Shown in pieces: positions 8,148 through 15,441 of a stretch of DNA of 18,877 nt (positions are counted from its first letter, which is position 1; each line of letters starts with the position of its first letter). Origin of the DNA: Prevotella sp. (lineage in GTDB: Bacteria > Bacteroidota > Bacteroidia > Bacteroidales > Bacteroidaceae). The DNA is taken from the NCBI GenBank assembly GCA_017430675.1, contig JAFRMM010000101.1, positions 1-18,877 on the forward strand, written 5' to 3'. Made by a program: the position numbers and the translations under genes. The notes below the pieces were generated by a model that had not been told where the DNA came from, ran no database searches, and saw only the letters and a program-made list of their open reading frames with translations.

Positions 8148-9263
8148 ATGAGAATAGAGAGAATGATGAAGACTAAATGGCTTGAAGACGGATTGAGATT
8201 CGGATTGCTGGCATTCTGCCTACAATCCTCAATCTTCAATCTTCAGTCTTCAATGATCAGCGCCCAGAAACTGACTGTTGAGAACACCACGGTCAATTGT
8301 GGGCGGACAGGTTTCCAGCAGCCCGTCACGGCTACCTTTGAACTGCGTAACAAAGGTCTCAGGAAACTTGTCATTGAGAGTGTTAAGCCTGATTGCGGCT
8401 GTACGGCCGTGGAGTTCCCCAAGGAAGTGGGGGTGGGGGATAAGTTCACCATTAAGATGACATATGATGCCCGCCAACTGGGACATTTCCATAAGATGGC
8501 GGCTGTCAGAAGCAATGGCTCCAAAACACCTGTCTATCTGACGATGACAGGTGTCGTACTGGCTGAGGTGTTGGACTATACTGGCGACTATCCCGTGTCG
8601 ATGGGAGACCTATTGCTGGATAAGGCAGACCTGGAGTATGACGACGTCAATAAGGGTGATACACCTGTGGAGGAGATTCATATCTTCAACAATGGTACGA
8701 CAAAGATGACGCCCAACGTGATGCACATGCCGCCATATCTCTCTGCCATCGTCACCCCGGAGACGCTGGCACCAGGTCGTCCTGGCACTATCACCGTGAT
8801 GCTTAATTCCGAGAAACTGCGCGACTATGGCCTGACGCAGACTTCCGTCTATATTGCCAAGCAGTTGGGCGAGAAAGTCAGTGCCAACAATGAGATGGGG
8901 GTGTCTGCCATCCTGCTGCCTGATCTGAAGGATTACGATGCTCTGAACAAGGAATTGGCTCCCCAGTTACAGATGTCTGCTATGGACATCGACTTCACCT
9001 CTTTTGGAGGCAAGACGAAGAAGACGGAGAACATAGAACTGATGAATACGGGTAAATCGCCTCTGACAATATCCTCCCTGCAGATGTTCACCAATGGTCT
9101 GAAGGTGACGTTGGGAAAGCGCGAAATTGCCCCGGGGCAGAGTACAGTGCTAAAAGTGACAGGCTTTGCCGATGAACTCAGCAAACTGCGTACTCGTCCC
9201 CGTATCCTTATGATCACCAACGATCCCGATCATGCCAAGGTCGTAATAACTATTAAAAAGTAA
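8148..9263 (+). CDS. DUF1573 domain-containing exported protein
   Basis: 371 residues from ATG 8148, with GAGGAG (8134-8139) upstream as a possible ribosome contact; ATGs at 8163 and 8166 are alternative starts. DUF1573 proteins are Ig-like (ASPM/SPD-2/Hydin-type) secreted proteins common in Bacteroidetes, of unknown molecular function. The first domain (about 41-140) has the typical ELRNKGLRKLVI strand, the DCGCT motif at 82-86, and a YDARQLGHFHK segment. A second similar domain occupies the C-terminus (about 275-371), with NTGKSPLTI and IAPGQST. The N-terminal 40 residues form an atypical signal peptide: basic residues, a short hydrophobic stretch (GLLAFCL), then a segment encoded by heptamer repeats and likely cleavage near ISA-Q. 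The Cys in LLAFC is a poor lipobox because Phe precedes it. The gene is 12 bases after the A2M gene and 4 before meaB, so probably in one transcript. Confidence 0.85.
   Translation: MRIERMMKTKWLEDGLRFGLLAFCLQSSIFNLQSSMISAQKLTVENTTVNCGRTGFQQPVTATFELRNKGLRKLVIESVKPDCGCTAVEFPKEVGVGDKFTIKMTYDARQLGHFHKMAAVRSNGSKTPVYLTMTGVVLAEVLDYTGDYPVSMGDLLLDKADLEYDDVNKGDTPVEEIHIFNNGTTKMTPNVMHMPPYLSAIVTPETLAPGRPGTITVMLNSEKLRDYGLTQTSVYIAKQLGEKVSANNEMGVSAILLPDLKDYDALNKELAPQLQMSAMDIDFTSFGGKTKKTENIELMNTGKSPLTISSLQMFTNGLKVTLGKREIAPGQSTVLKVTGFADELSKLRTRPRILMITNDPDHAKVVITIKK
8222..8256 (+). repeat. Heptamer array (TCAATCT type) inside the DUF1573 signal peptide
   Basis: Five 7-base units: ACAATCC, TCAATCT, TCAATCT, TCAGTCT, TCAATGA. 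They encode residues about 25-37 of the DUF1573 protein, between its hydrophobic core and the cleavage site, and no stop falls in frame. Bases 8243-8260 match the reverse complement of 16541-16558 at 17 of 18 positions, linking this array to the one at the mutY start. Confidence 0.75.
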
Positions 9264-9267
9264 AATA

Positions 9268-10380
9268 ATGGATCATCCAGAGAACAGTTCGGAATATGCA
9301 GGCCTACAGGTCAATAGTGGTGTGGAACAGCCAGCCATTATCAATCCTTATCTGCAGCGTAATCGTTTCCGTCGTCGTGAACTCACAGCCTCAGAGATGG
9401 TGGAGGGTATCCTTAAGGGAGATGTCACCATTCTCTCTCAGGCGGTTACCCTTATCGAGAGTGTCAATCCTGACCATCAGGCCAAGGCACAAGAAGTTAT
9501 CAACAAGTGTCTGCCCTATAGTGGTAACTCCGTGCGTGTTGGTATCAGCGGTGTTCCAGGCGCAGGTAAATCCACTTCCATCGATGAGTTTGGTATCCAT
9601 GTCCTCAAGGAAAAAGGTGGACGATTGGCTGTCCTGGCCATTGATCCTTCTTCTGAACGTACAAAAGGCAGTATCCTGGGCGATAAGACACGTATGGAGA
9701 AACTGGCGCTCCACCCTGACTCATTCATCCGACCTAGTCCCTCTGCAGGCTCTTTGGGTGGTGTGGCGCGAAAGACTCGTGAGACCATCATTCTCTGTGA
9801 GGCTGCGGGCTTCGATAAGATCTTTGTCGAGACCGTAGGTGTGGGACAGAGTGAGACGGCTTGTCACTCCATGGTCGATTTCTTCCTGCTCATCCAGGTG
9901 GCTGGGACAGGCGACGAACTGCAGGGTATCAAGCGTGGCATCATGGAGATCTCCGACGGCATCGTCATCAACAAGTGCGACGGTGATAATGTCGATCGCT
10001 GTCACATGGCGGCCACCAACTTCCGCAACGCCCTCCATTTCTTCCCCATGCCTGAGAGCGGGTGGAGTCCTAAGGTGCTCTGTTACAGTGGCTTCTATGG
10101 CACAGGCGTGAAAGAGATATGGGATATGATATACGAGTACATCGACTTTGTCAAGGCCAACGGTTATTTTGAGTACCGCCGCAATGAGCAGTCGAAATAT
10201 TGGATGTATGAGAGCATCAACGAGCACTTGCGTCTGAACTTCTACAATAATCCAGCCATCCGTTCCCAGTTGAAGCCCGCAGAGCAGACTGTCCTGGCTG
10301 GTCATAAGACCAGTTTCGTTGCTGCCCAGGATCTGCTCGATGAGTATTTCAAAATCCTAGGTAATCCTAGGCAATCCTAG
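9268..10380 (+). CDS. meaB: MeaB-type GTPase, chaperone of methylmalonyl-CoA mutase
   Basis: 370 residues from ATG 9268, 4 bases after the DUF1573 stop. MeaB (older name ArgK) is a cytoplasmic G3E-family GTPase that loads adenosylcobalamin into methylmalonyl-CoA mutase and protects it from inactivation. Visible motifs are the Walker A GVPGAGKS (95-102), AIDPSSERTKGSILGDKTRM with the family's conserved Asp and Ser residues (about 123-143), the switch-II region VETVGVGQSE (about 190), and the base-specificity motif NKCD. Bacteroidetes use the mutase in the succinate-propionate route, but its subunits are not in this window. The C-terminus after DEYFK (ILGNPRQS) is encoded by a CCTAGG decamer array, and the TAG stop is part of that array. 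The family is certain; the partner is inferred. Confidence 0.93.
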   Translation: MDHPENSSEYAGLQVNSGVEQPAIINPYLQRNRFRRRELTASEMVEGILKGDVTILSQAVTLIESVNPDHQAKAQEVINKCLPYSGNSVRVGISGVPGAGKSTSIDEFGIHVLKEKGGRLAVLAIDPSSERTKGSILGDKTRMEKLALHPDSFIRPSPSAGSLGGVARKTRETIILCEAAGFDKIFVETVGVGQSETACHSMVDFFLLIQVAGTGDELQGIKRGIMEISDGIVINKCDGDNVDRCHMAATNFRNALHFFPMPESGWSPKVLCYSGFYGTGVKEIWDMIYEYIDFVKANGYFEYRRNEQSKYWMYESINEHLRLNFYNNPAIRSQLKPAEQTVLAGHKTSFVAAQDLLDEYFKILGNPRQS

Positions 10381-10400
10381 GACACCCTAGGCAATCCTAG
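10351..10400 (+). repeat. Five-copy decamer array with CCTAGG palindromes between meaB and ispH
   Basis: Five exact 10-base blocks all end in CCTAG: AAAATCCTAG, GTAATCCTAG, GCAATCCTAG, GACACCCTAG, GCAATCCTAG. Each of the first four makes a full CCTAGG with the next block. TAG recurs every ten bases (10358, 10368, 10378, 10388, 10398), so it occupies all three forward frames. Because CCTAGG is palindromic, it does so on the reverse strand as well. The meaB stop is the TAG at 10378. The array ends 12 bases before the ispH ATG. Confidence 0.92.
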
Positions 10401-10412
10401 ATAATAATAAAT

Positions 10413-11264
10413 ATGATCCAGATAGAAATCGATGAGGGTAGCGGCTTCTGCTTCGGAGTGACCACTGCCATCAGAAAGGCCGAGGAAGAACTGGCGCAGG
10501 GCAAGACGCTCTACTGCCTCGGCGATATCGTGCACAACGGCATGGAGTGCGAGCGCCTCCGTCAGATGGGACTTGTCACCATTAACCATGATGACCTACG
10601 CAAACTCCACGATGTGAAAGTGCTGCTACGTGCTCACGGTGAACCTCCTGAGACCTATGAGTTGGCCCGTCGTAATAACATTGAGATTATCGATGCCACG
10701 TGTCCTGTGGTACTCCAACTACAGAAGCGCATCAAGAAACAGTATGAGACGAGCGAGGGGCAGATCGTAATCTTTGGGAAAAAGGGTCATGCCGAGGTGC
10801 TTGGCCTTGTCGGTCAGACCCAGTCGAATGCCATCGTCATAGAGAGTTTTGATGAGGTAAAAAAACTGGATTTCACCCGTGATATCTATCTTTACTCGCA
10901 GACTACGAAGTCACTCGACGAGTTCCACCGTATCATCGACTATATCCAGACGCACATAGCCCCAGGTGCCAACTTCAAGAGTTTCGACACCATCTGTCGC
11001 TCTGTTGCAAACCGCATGCCTAATATCTCCCAGTTTGCCACGAAGCACGACCTGATTCTCTTCGTCTGTGGGCGAAAGAGTTCGAATGGCAAGGTGCTCT
11101 TCAACGAGTGTCTGCGTGTGAATCCCAACAGCCATCTCATTGAGGATCCTCAGGAGATCCAACCCGCGTGGCTCAACGGCATCCAGACCGTGGGCATCTG
11201 TGGTGCCACCTCCACGCCTCGCTGGCTCATGGAGCAATGTCAGGATGCCATCCAATGTATATAG
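10413..11264 (+). CDS. ispH: 4-hydroxy-3-methylbut-2-enyl diphosphate reductase (IspH/LytB)
   Basis: 283 residues from ATG 10413, close to the usual length of the short bacterial form. IspH is the last enzyme of the MEP pathway. It reduces HMBPP to IPP and DMAPP with a [4Fe-4S] cluster in the cytoplasm. The three cluster cysteines are visible: C13 in GFCFGV, C97 in DATCPVV and C195 in TICRSVANR. Substrate-binding motifs HNG (His41), RAHGEPP (His74), GHAEVLG (His125 and catalytic Glu127) and YSQTT are present. It is the last gene of the plus-strand unit, 32 bases after meaB. Its stop is 8 bases from the convergent nadB stop with no clear intervening terminator. Confidence 0.96.
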   Translation: MIQIEIDEGSGFCFGVTTAIRKAEEELAQGKTLYCLGDIVHNGMECERLRQMGLVTINHDDLRKLHDVKVLLRAHGEPPETYELARRNNIEIIDATCPVVLQLQKRIKKQYETSEGQIVIFGKKGHAEVLGLVGQTQSNAIVIESFDEVKKLDFTRDIYLYSQTTKSLDEFHRIIDYIQTHIAPGANFKSFDTICRSVANRMPNISQFATKHDLILFVCGRKSSNGKVLFNECLRVNPNSHLIEDPQEIQPAWLNGIQTVGICGATSTPRWLMEQCQDAIQCI

Positions 11265-11272
11265 GTGAATGT

Positions 11273-12859
11273 TTATTTGTCGTAGGCGTGGACGGGATAG
11301 TCGGTGGTGAAGTGAAGACCGCGGCATTCCTTGCGCTCTAGGGCCCAGCGGGTGATGAGGTAGCCAACGTTAATCATGTTGCGCAGTTCACAGATATCCT
11401 TCGAGGCCTTGACACGTTTGAAGAGACGCTCTGTCTCCTCATAGAGCATGTCGAGACGGTCCCAGGCACGGTGCAGACGCAGGTCACTGCGGACGATGCC
11501 CACGTAGTTGGACATGATCTGGTTCACCTCATGTACGCTCTGTGTGATGAGTACCTTCTCCTCGTTGGTCATCGTACCCTCGTCGTTCCACTCGGGCACC
11601 TTATCGTTGTAGTCGTAGTATTCAATATGCTCCAACGAGTTCTTGGCAGCGGCATCGGCATAGACGACGGCTTCTATGAGTGAGTTGGAGGCCAGGCGGT
11701 TGCCGCCATGCAGTCCCGTACAGGAACATTCGCCAAGGGCGTAGAGCCGTTCGATGCTGGTCTGACCGTTGAGATCGACCTTGATACCGCCGCACATATA
11801 GTGGGCCGCAGGTCTGACAGGGATATAGTCCGTGGTGATGTCGATGCCGATGCTGAGACACTTTTGGTAGATATTGGGGAAGTGGTGGCGCGTCTCGGCA
11901 GGATCCTTATGGGTGACGTCGAGACAGACGTGGTCGATACCGTGGATCTTCATCTCCTTGTCGATAGCACGAGCCACAATGTCACGCGGAGCCAACGACA
12001 GACGATCATCGTATTTCTCCATGAAAGTTTTGCCGTTGGGCAGTCTCAGGATACCGCCATAGCCGCGCATGGCCTCTGTGATGAGGTAGGCGGGATGGGT
12101 CTCGTTGGGATTATGGAGTACCGTGGGGTGAAACTGTACGAACTCCATGTCGGCCACCGTTCCCTTGGCACGATAGACCATGGCGATGCCGTCGCCAGTG
12201 GCGATGACAGGGTTCGAGGTGGTCAGATATACGGCTCCGCAGCCGCCCGTACACATCACCGTTACCTTACTTAGATAGGTATCGACCTTCTGCGTATCGG
12301 GATTCAGCACGTATGCACCGTAGCAGTTGATATAGGGCGAACGGCGTGTCACTTTCGCACCGAGGTGATGCTGGGTGATGATTTCTACGGCAAAGTGGTT
12401 CTCCTTAATCTCGATGTTCGTATCATGGCGCACGGCCTCCATCAGTCCGCGCTGGATCTCGGCACCCGTGTCGTCGGCATGGTGGAGGATGCGGAACTCG
12501 GAATGTCCGCCCTCGCGGTGCAGGTCGAACGTTCCATCGTTTTTCTTGTCGAAGTTCACGCCCCAGCCAACTAGTTCTTTAATCTGCTCAGGGGCCTTGC
12601 GCACTACCTGTTCCACGGCAGCACGGTCGGAGATGTAGTCACCAGCGATCATCGTGTCCTCGATGTGCTTGTCGAAATTGTCGAGTTCCAGATTGGTCAC
12701 TGAGGCCACGCCACCCTGCGCAAAGGAGGTGTTGGCCTCGTCGAGTGAGGTCTTGCAGATCATACACACGCGGCCTTTGTTGGCGCGTGACACTTTGAGG
12801 GCGTAACTCATGCCTGCCACGCCTGCACCAATGACGAGAAAGTCATATTTGTAAACCAT
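11273..12859 (-). CDS. nadB: L-aspartate oxidase
   Basis: 528 residues from ATG 12859. NadB oxidises L-aspartate to iminoaspartate, the first step of de novo NAD synthesis; in anaerobes fumarate can serve as electron acceptor. The FAD-binding GAGVAG is at residues 11-16, followed by NTSFAQGGVAS, HREGGHSEFRILHHADDTG, the substrate-site segment ITEAMRGYGG, RPAAHYMCGGIKVD, and GECSCTGLHGGNRLASNSLIEA. The C-terminal helical domain ends with CRGLHFTTDYP, typical of NadB rather than of succinate dehydrogenase flavoproteins. No nadA or nadC is adjacent. It is a single-gene unit, convergent with ispH and divergent from the exported-protein gene at 12972. Confidence 0.95.
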   Translation of the reverse strand: MVYKYDFLVIGAGVAGMSYALKVSRANKGRVCMICKTSLDEANTSFAQGGVASVTNLELDNFDKHIEDTMIAGDYISDRAAVEQVVRKAPEQIKELVGWGVNFDKKNDGTFDLHREGGHSEFRILHHADDTGAEIQRGLMEAVRHDTNIEIKENHFAVEIITQHHLGAKVTRRSPYINCYGAYVLNPDTQKVDTYLSKVTVMCTGGCGAVYLTTSNPVIATGDGIAMVYRAKGTVADMEFVQFHPTVLHNPNETHPAYLITEAMRGYGGILRLPNGKTFMEKYDDRLSLAPRDIVARAIDKEMKIHGIDHVCLDVTHKDPAETRHHFPNIYQKCLSIGIDITTDYIPVRPAAHYMCGGIKVDLNGQTSIERLYALGECSCTGLHGGNRLASNSLIEAVVYADAAAKNSLEHIEYYDYNDKVPEWNDEGTMTNEEKVLITQSVHEVNQIMSNYVGIVRSDLRLHRAWDRLDMLYEETERLFKRVKASKDICELRNMINVGYLITRWALERKECRGLHFTTDYPVHAYDK

Positions 12860-12887
12860 AATCCTGATTTGTTTCTGTTAATTGGTG

Positions 12888-12895
12888 CAAAGGTA
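12888..12895 (-). promoter_or_regulatory. -7 box for nadB
   Basis: On the minus strand TACCTTTG matches TAnnTTTG and is followed by CACC, as at the ligase promoter. It lies 28 bases upstream of the nadB ATG. No TTTG is seen at 19-21 bases upstream, so the -33 part is weak. Confidence 0.55.
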
Positions 12896-12914
12896 ATCTT
12901 TTTTTTGGATAATA

Positions 12915-12946
12915 TTTGCATCATGAACTATTTTTTTGTATCTTTG
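12915..12946 (+). promoter_or_regulatory. Bacteroidetes-type promoter for the exported protein-dacB-mscS-mutY unit
   Basis: TTTG (12915-12918), a 20-base spacer and TATCTTTG (12939-12946) match the Bacteroidetes consensus exactly, with the same spacing as the ligase promoter. The ATG at 12972 follows 25 bases later. The region is shared with the divergent nadB promoter. Confidence 0.78.
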
Positions 12947-12971
12947 CGCCGAAACCAAGACCAAAACGAAT

Positions 12972-14186
12972 ATGAAAAGACTGTGGCTGATAGTTCTAAT
13001 GATGGCTCCACTTGCTATGCTGGCACAGCAGGTGGTGGTTAGTGGTGTGGTTGTCGATGACAAAACAGGTGCACCGATAAGTCAGGTGAGTGTCTCCTCT
13101 GGCAAGATTTCCGTAGTGACGAATGAGGATGGTGCATTCACGCTGAAACTTGAGTCGATGCCTGAGCGCGTCAGGATCTCCCATCTGGGTTACAAGACCC
13201 GTCAGGTGAGTATGACACAGGGACAGACAGAGGGGCTGAAGGTGAGACTGCAGCCGACGACCATCCAGTTGCGTGAGATATTCGTATTGAACGAGGATCC
13301 TCGCGAGTTGGTGGATATTGCCATTAGCAAGATTCCTGACAACTACAGCCGGGTGCCCGAGTTGCTGAAGGGCTTCTATCGCGAGACGGCCATGAAGCGC
13401 AAGCACTATATCTACGTGGCCGAGGGTGTGGAGAATCTGTACAAGACTCCTTACACCCGAGGTACGGGGCGTGATAGGGTGGCTATCGTGAAAGGTCGCC
13501 GTCTGTTGAGCCAGAAGCAGGGTGATACGCTGGGTGTGAAGGTGATGGGCGGTCCTGTGCAGGCACTGATCATGGATATCGTAAAAAACCGTGATTTCCT
13601 CTTGAACAAGGATGAACTCGACTTCTATCAGTTCACGATGGCCGTACCAGAGTATATCAACGACCGTCCGCAGTACGTGGTGAAGATGGAGCCCCAGACG
13701 ACACAGCCCTATGCCCTCTATCATGGCAAACTCTATATCGACATGGATCGTCTCGCCTTCACCCGTATCGAACTGGATCTCGACATGAGCGACAGGGCCA
13801 AGGCTACGCAGACCATGCTCGTGAAGAAGCCCCTCGGCGTAAGGTTCAGACCCAAAGAACTGTCGAGTGTCATCGATTACCGCTATGAGGACGGGGTGAC
13901 GCGCATCAGTTATCTGCGCAATTATTTCCGCTTCAACTGCGACTGGAAGAAACGACTTTTCGCCACCTCGTTTACGGCTACCTGTGAGATGGTGGTCACT
14001 GACAGTTCTTCGGACGACGTGGTACCCATTGCCAGCAGGAACTCGTTCGACTCGCGCGATAATTATTATGATAAGGTGGAGTATTTCATGGATCCGGATT
14101 ACTGGGACAAGTATAATATCATAGAACCCTCGGAGTCGCTGGACAAGGCTATCCAGAAGTTGGTATCGACGTACCGTAGGAATTAA
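12972..14186 (+). CDS. Exported protein with carboxypeptidase-like regulatory domain
   Basis: 404 residues from ATG 12972. An upstream TTG at 12936 would lie inside the promoter and is rejected. A signal peptide (MKRLWLIVLMMAPLAMLAQ) is followed by a CarboxypepD_reg-like beta-sandwich at about 23-100 (VSGVVVDDKTGAPISQVSV, TNEDGAFTL, ISHLGYKTRQV). This is the module also found at the N-terminus of SusC/TonB receptors. The rest (about 110-404) is a beta-rich region with no recognised catalytic motif, ending YDKVEYFMDPDYWDKYN. Proteins of this layout in Bacteroidetes are usually periplasmic or surface proteins of unknown role. No TonB barrel follows, so it is not a SusC. It leads a probable envelope operon with the PBP4-type gene 28 bases downstream. 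Confidence 0.8.
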   Translation: MKRLWLIVLMMAPLAMLAQQVVVSGVVVDDKTGAPISQVSVSSGKISVVTNEDGAFTLKLESMPERVRISHLGYKTRQVSMTQGQTEGLKVRLQPTTIQLREIFVLNEDPRELVDIAISKIPDNYSRVPELLKGFYRETAMKRKHYIYVAEGVENLYKTPYTRGTGRDRVAIVKGRRLLSQKQGDTLGVKVMGGPVQALIMDIVKNRDFLLNKDELDFYQFTMAVPEYINDRPQYVVKMEPQTTQPYALYHGKLYIDMDRLAFTRIELDLDMSDRAKATQTMLVKKPLGVRFRPKELSSVIDYRYEDGVTRISYLRNYFRFNCDWKKRLFATSFTATCEMVVTDSSSDDVVPIASRNSFDSRDNYYDKVEYFMDPDYWDKYNIIEPSESLDKAIQKLVSTYRRN

Positions 14187-14187
14187 G

Positions 14188-14211
14188 AAAAGGTAAAAAA
14201 GTAAAAAGATA
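14188..14211 (+). repeat. Octamer A-rich array with stops in three frames, before dacB
   Basis: Three 8-base units: AAAAGGTA, AAAAAGTA, AAAAGATA. Stops TAA (14194), TAA (14202) and TAG (14210) fall in three different frames. The array starts just after the TAA of the upstream gene and ends 3 bases before the GTG start of dacB, so it is also the ribosome-loading region. A-rich leaders are normal in Bacteroidetes, so part of this may be ordinary leader composition. Confidence 0.5.
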
Positions 14212-14214
14212 GAA

Positions 14215-15441
14215 GTGAAAAAACAGATATTAGCGTTTATTTTTGCGGGTTGTTCTTTGCTTGGTTTGCAGGCGCAGACCGAGAGTGTGCTGATGGATAC
14301 GGCAGAGGTAAGTCTGCCTTGGCCGCAGAACTTGCAGACCCGGCTTGACACACTGATGCAGGACCCGCTCTTTGAGCGCTCCCAGTTAGGTCTGCTGGTG
14401 TATGACCTGACGGCTGACTCCATCCTCTACAGGCATGGGGAGAAACAGACGCTCAGACCTGCCTCGACGATGAAACTGCTGACAGCCGTCACGGCCCTGG
14501 ATCGTCTGGGGGCGGATTATCAGTTCCGCACCTCGCTCCGCTATACGGGAACGGTTGCTGACAGTGTGCTGACAGGCGACCTGTATTGTGTGGGCGGTAT
14601 GGATCCGATGTTTGAGACCATTGACATGAACGCCTTTGTGGAGAGTGTCCTCGGACTGGGGGTGAAGACCATTCGAGGCCGTCTCGTCGCTGTCATCTCG
14701 TTCAAGGAAGAACCGCTGTTAGGCGAGGGCTGGTGCTGGGACGACGATAACCCGCCACTGACACCCCTGCTCATCTCAAGGAAAGATGAGTTCATGAACC
14801 GTTTTGTGGAGATGCTCAGAGCAGCGGGCGTAGAGGTCGATGCGCCGATAACGACTGGTACCATCCCCAAGGAGTCGCTGACGATCTGTACGCGCAGTCA
14901 CTCGCTCAGGCAGATTCTCCTGCCGATGATGAAGGACAGCGACAACCTCTATGCGGAGTCGGTGTTCTATCAGACTGCTACGACGGTGGGTTCACGCCCT
15001 GTTAAGACGGCCCACGGCCGTCAGGCCGTCAAGGAAGTGCTTGGCAAGGCTGGTGTCAGGGATATCCAATACAGGATTGCCGACGGCAGTGGTCTCTCAC
15101 TCTATAACTACGTGACACCTGAACTGATGGTGAAGTTGTTGATCTACGCCTATCGTCAGAAGGGCATCTATATGGAACTCTTCCCCACGCTGCCCGTGGC
15201 AGGACAAGATGGTACGCTGAAGAAACGTATGGTGAAGTCGGCGGCCAACGGTAGGGTGAGGGCCAAGACTGGTACAGTGACGGGTGTGACTACCTTAGCA
15301 GGTTATTGCACCTCGTCGAATGGACATATCCTGACATTCAGCATCATGAATCAGGGCGTGCTGAAGATCGCCGAGGGGCGTAACTTTCAGGATCAGGTGT
15401 GTGAAATCATGAGTGACCCTAACAGATATGGAAGCAATTAA
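14215..15441 (+). CDS. dacB: PBP4-type D-alanyl-D-alanine carboxypeptidase/endopeptidase (peptidase S13)
   Basis: 408 residues from GTG 14215, which directly precedes a typical signal peptide start (MKKQILAFIFAG). S13 enzymes trim D-Ala from, and cut cross-links in, peptidoglycan in the periplasm. The three penicillin-binding motifs are SxxK as STMK (Ser84-Lys87) in RPASTMKLLTAVTALD, SDN in MKDSDNLYAESVF, and KTG in AKTGTVTGVTTLAGY near the C-terminus. The protein is shorter than E. coli PBP4 (about 477), consistent with a smaller insert domain between SxxK and SxN. Export may be by ordinary cleavage near LQA-Q; FAGC resembles a weak lipobox. It overlaps the mscS start by 14 bases, suggesting coupled translation. 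Family assignment is firm; the symbol is used in the broad sense. Confidence 0.92.
   Translation: MKKQILAFIFAGCSLLGLQAQTESVLMDTAEVSLPWPQNLQTRLDTLMQDPLFERSQLGLLVYDLTADSILYRHGEKQTLRPASTMKLLTAVTALDRLGADYQFRTSLRYTGTVADSVLTGDLYCVGGMDPMFETIDMNAFVESVLGLGVKTIRGRLVAVISFKEEPLLGEGWCWDDDNPPLTPLLISRKDEFMNRFVEMLRAAGVEVDAPITTGTIPKESLTICTRSHSLRQILLPMMKDSDNLYAESVFYQTATTVGSRPVKTAHGRQAVKEVLGKAGVRDIQYRIADGSGLSLYNYVTPELMVKLLIYAYRQKGIYMELFPTLPVAGQDGTLKKRMVKSAANGRVRAKTGTVTGVTTLAGYCTSSNGHILTFSIMNQGVLKIAEGRNFQDQVCEIMSDPNRYGSN

Noticed and set aside
8205..8220. DUF1573 protein as a lipoprotein through LLAFC
   Set aside because: Phe at the position before Cys does not fit a lipobox, and a normal cleavage site follows downstream.
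9251..9270. Repeated TAA triplets between the DUF1573 gene and meaB as another stop array
   Set aside because: Spacing is irregular (7 then 5 bases), units do not repeat, and only two frames are covered.
10351..10400. Decamer array as a CRISPR array
   Set aside because: Units are ten bases with no spacers between them, and no cas genes are present.
12936..12971. Upstream TTG start for the exported regulatory-domain protein
   Set aside because: It lies inside the -7 promoter box and would put a charged, non-hydrophobic stretch before the signal peptide.
12996..14423. 475-codon minus-strand open frame opposite the exported-protein gene
   Set aside because: The plus strand has an exact promoter, signal peptide and regulatory domain. 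The reverse frame also runs into the dacB motif region and looks like a compositional shadow.
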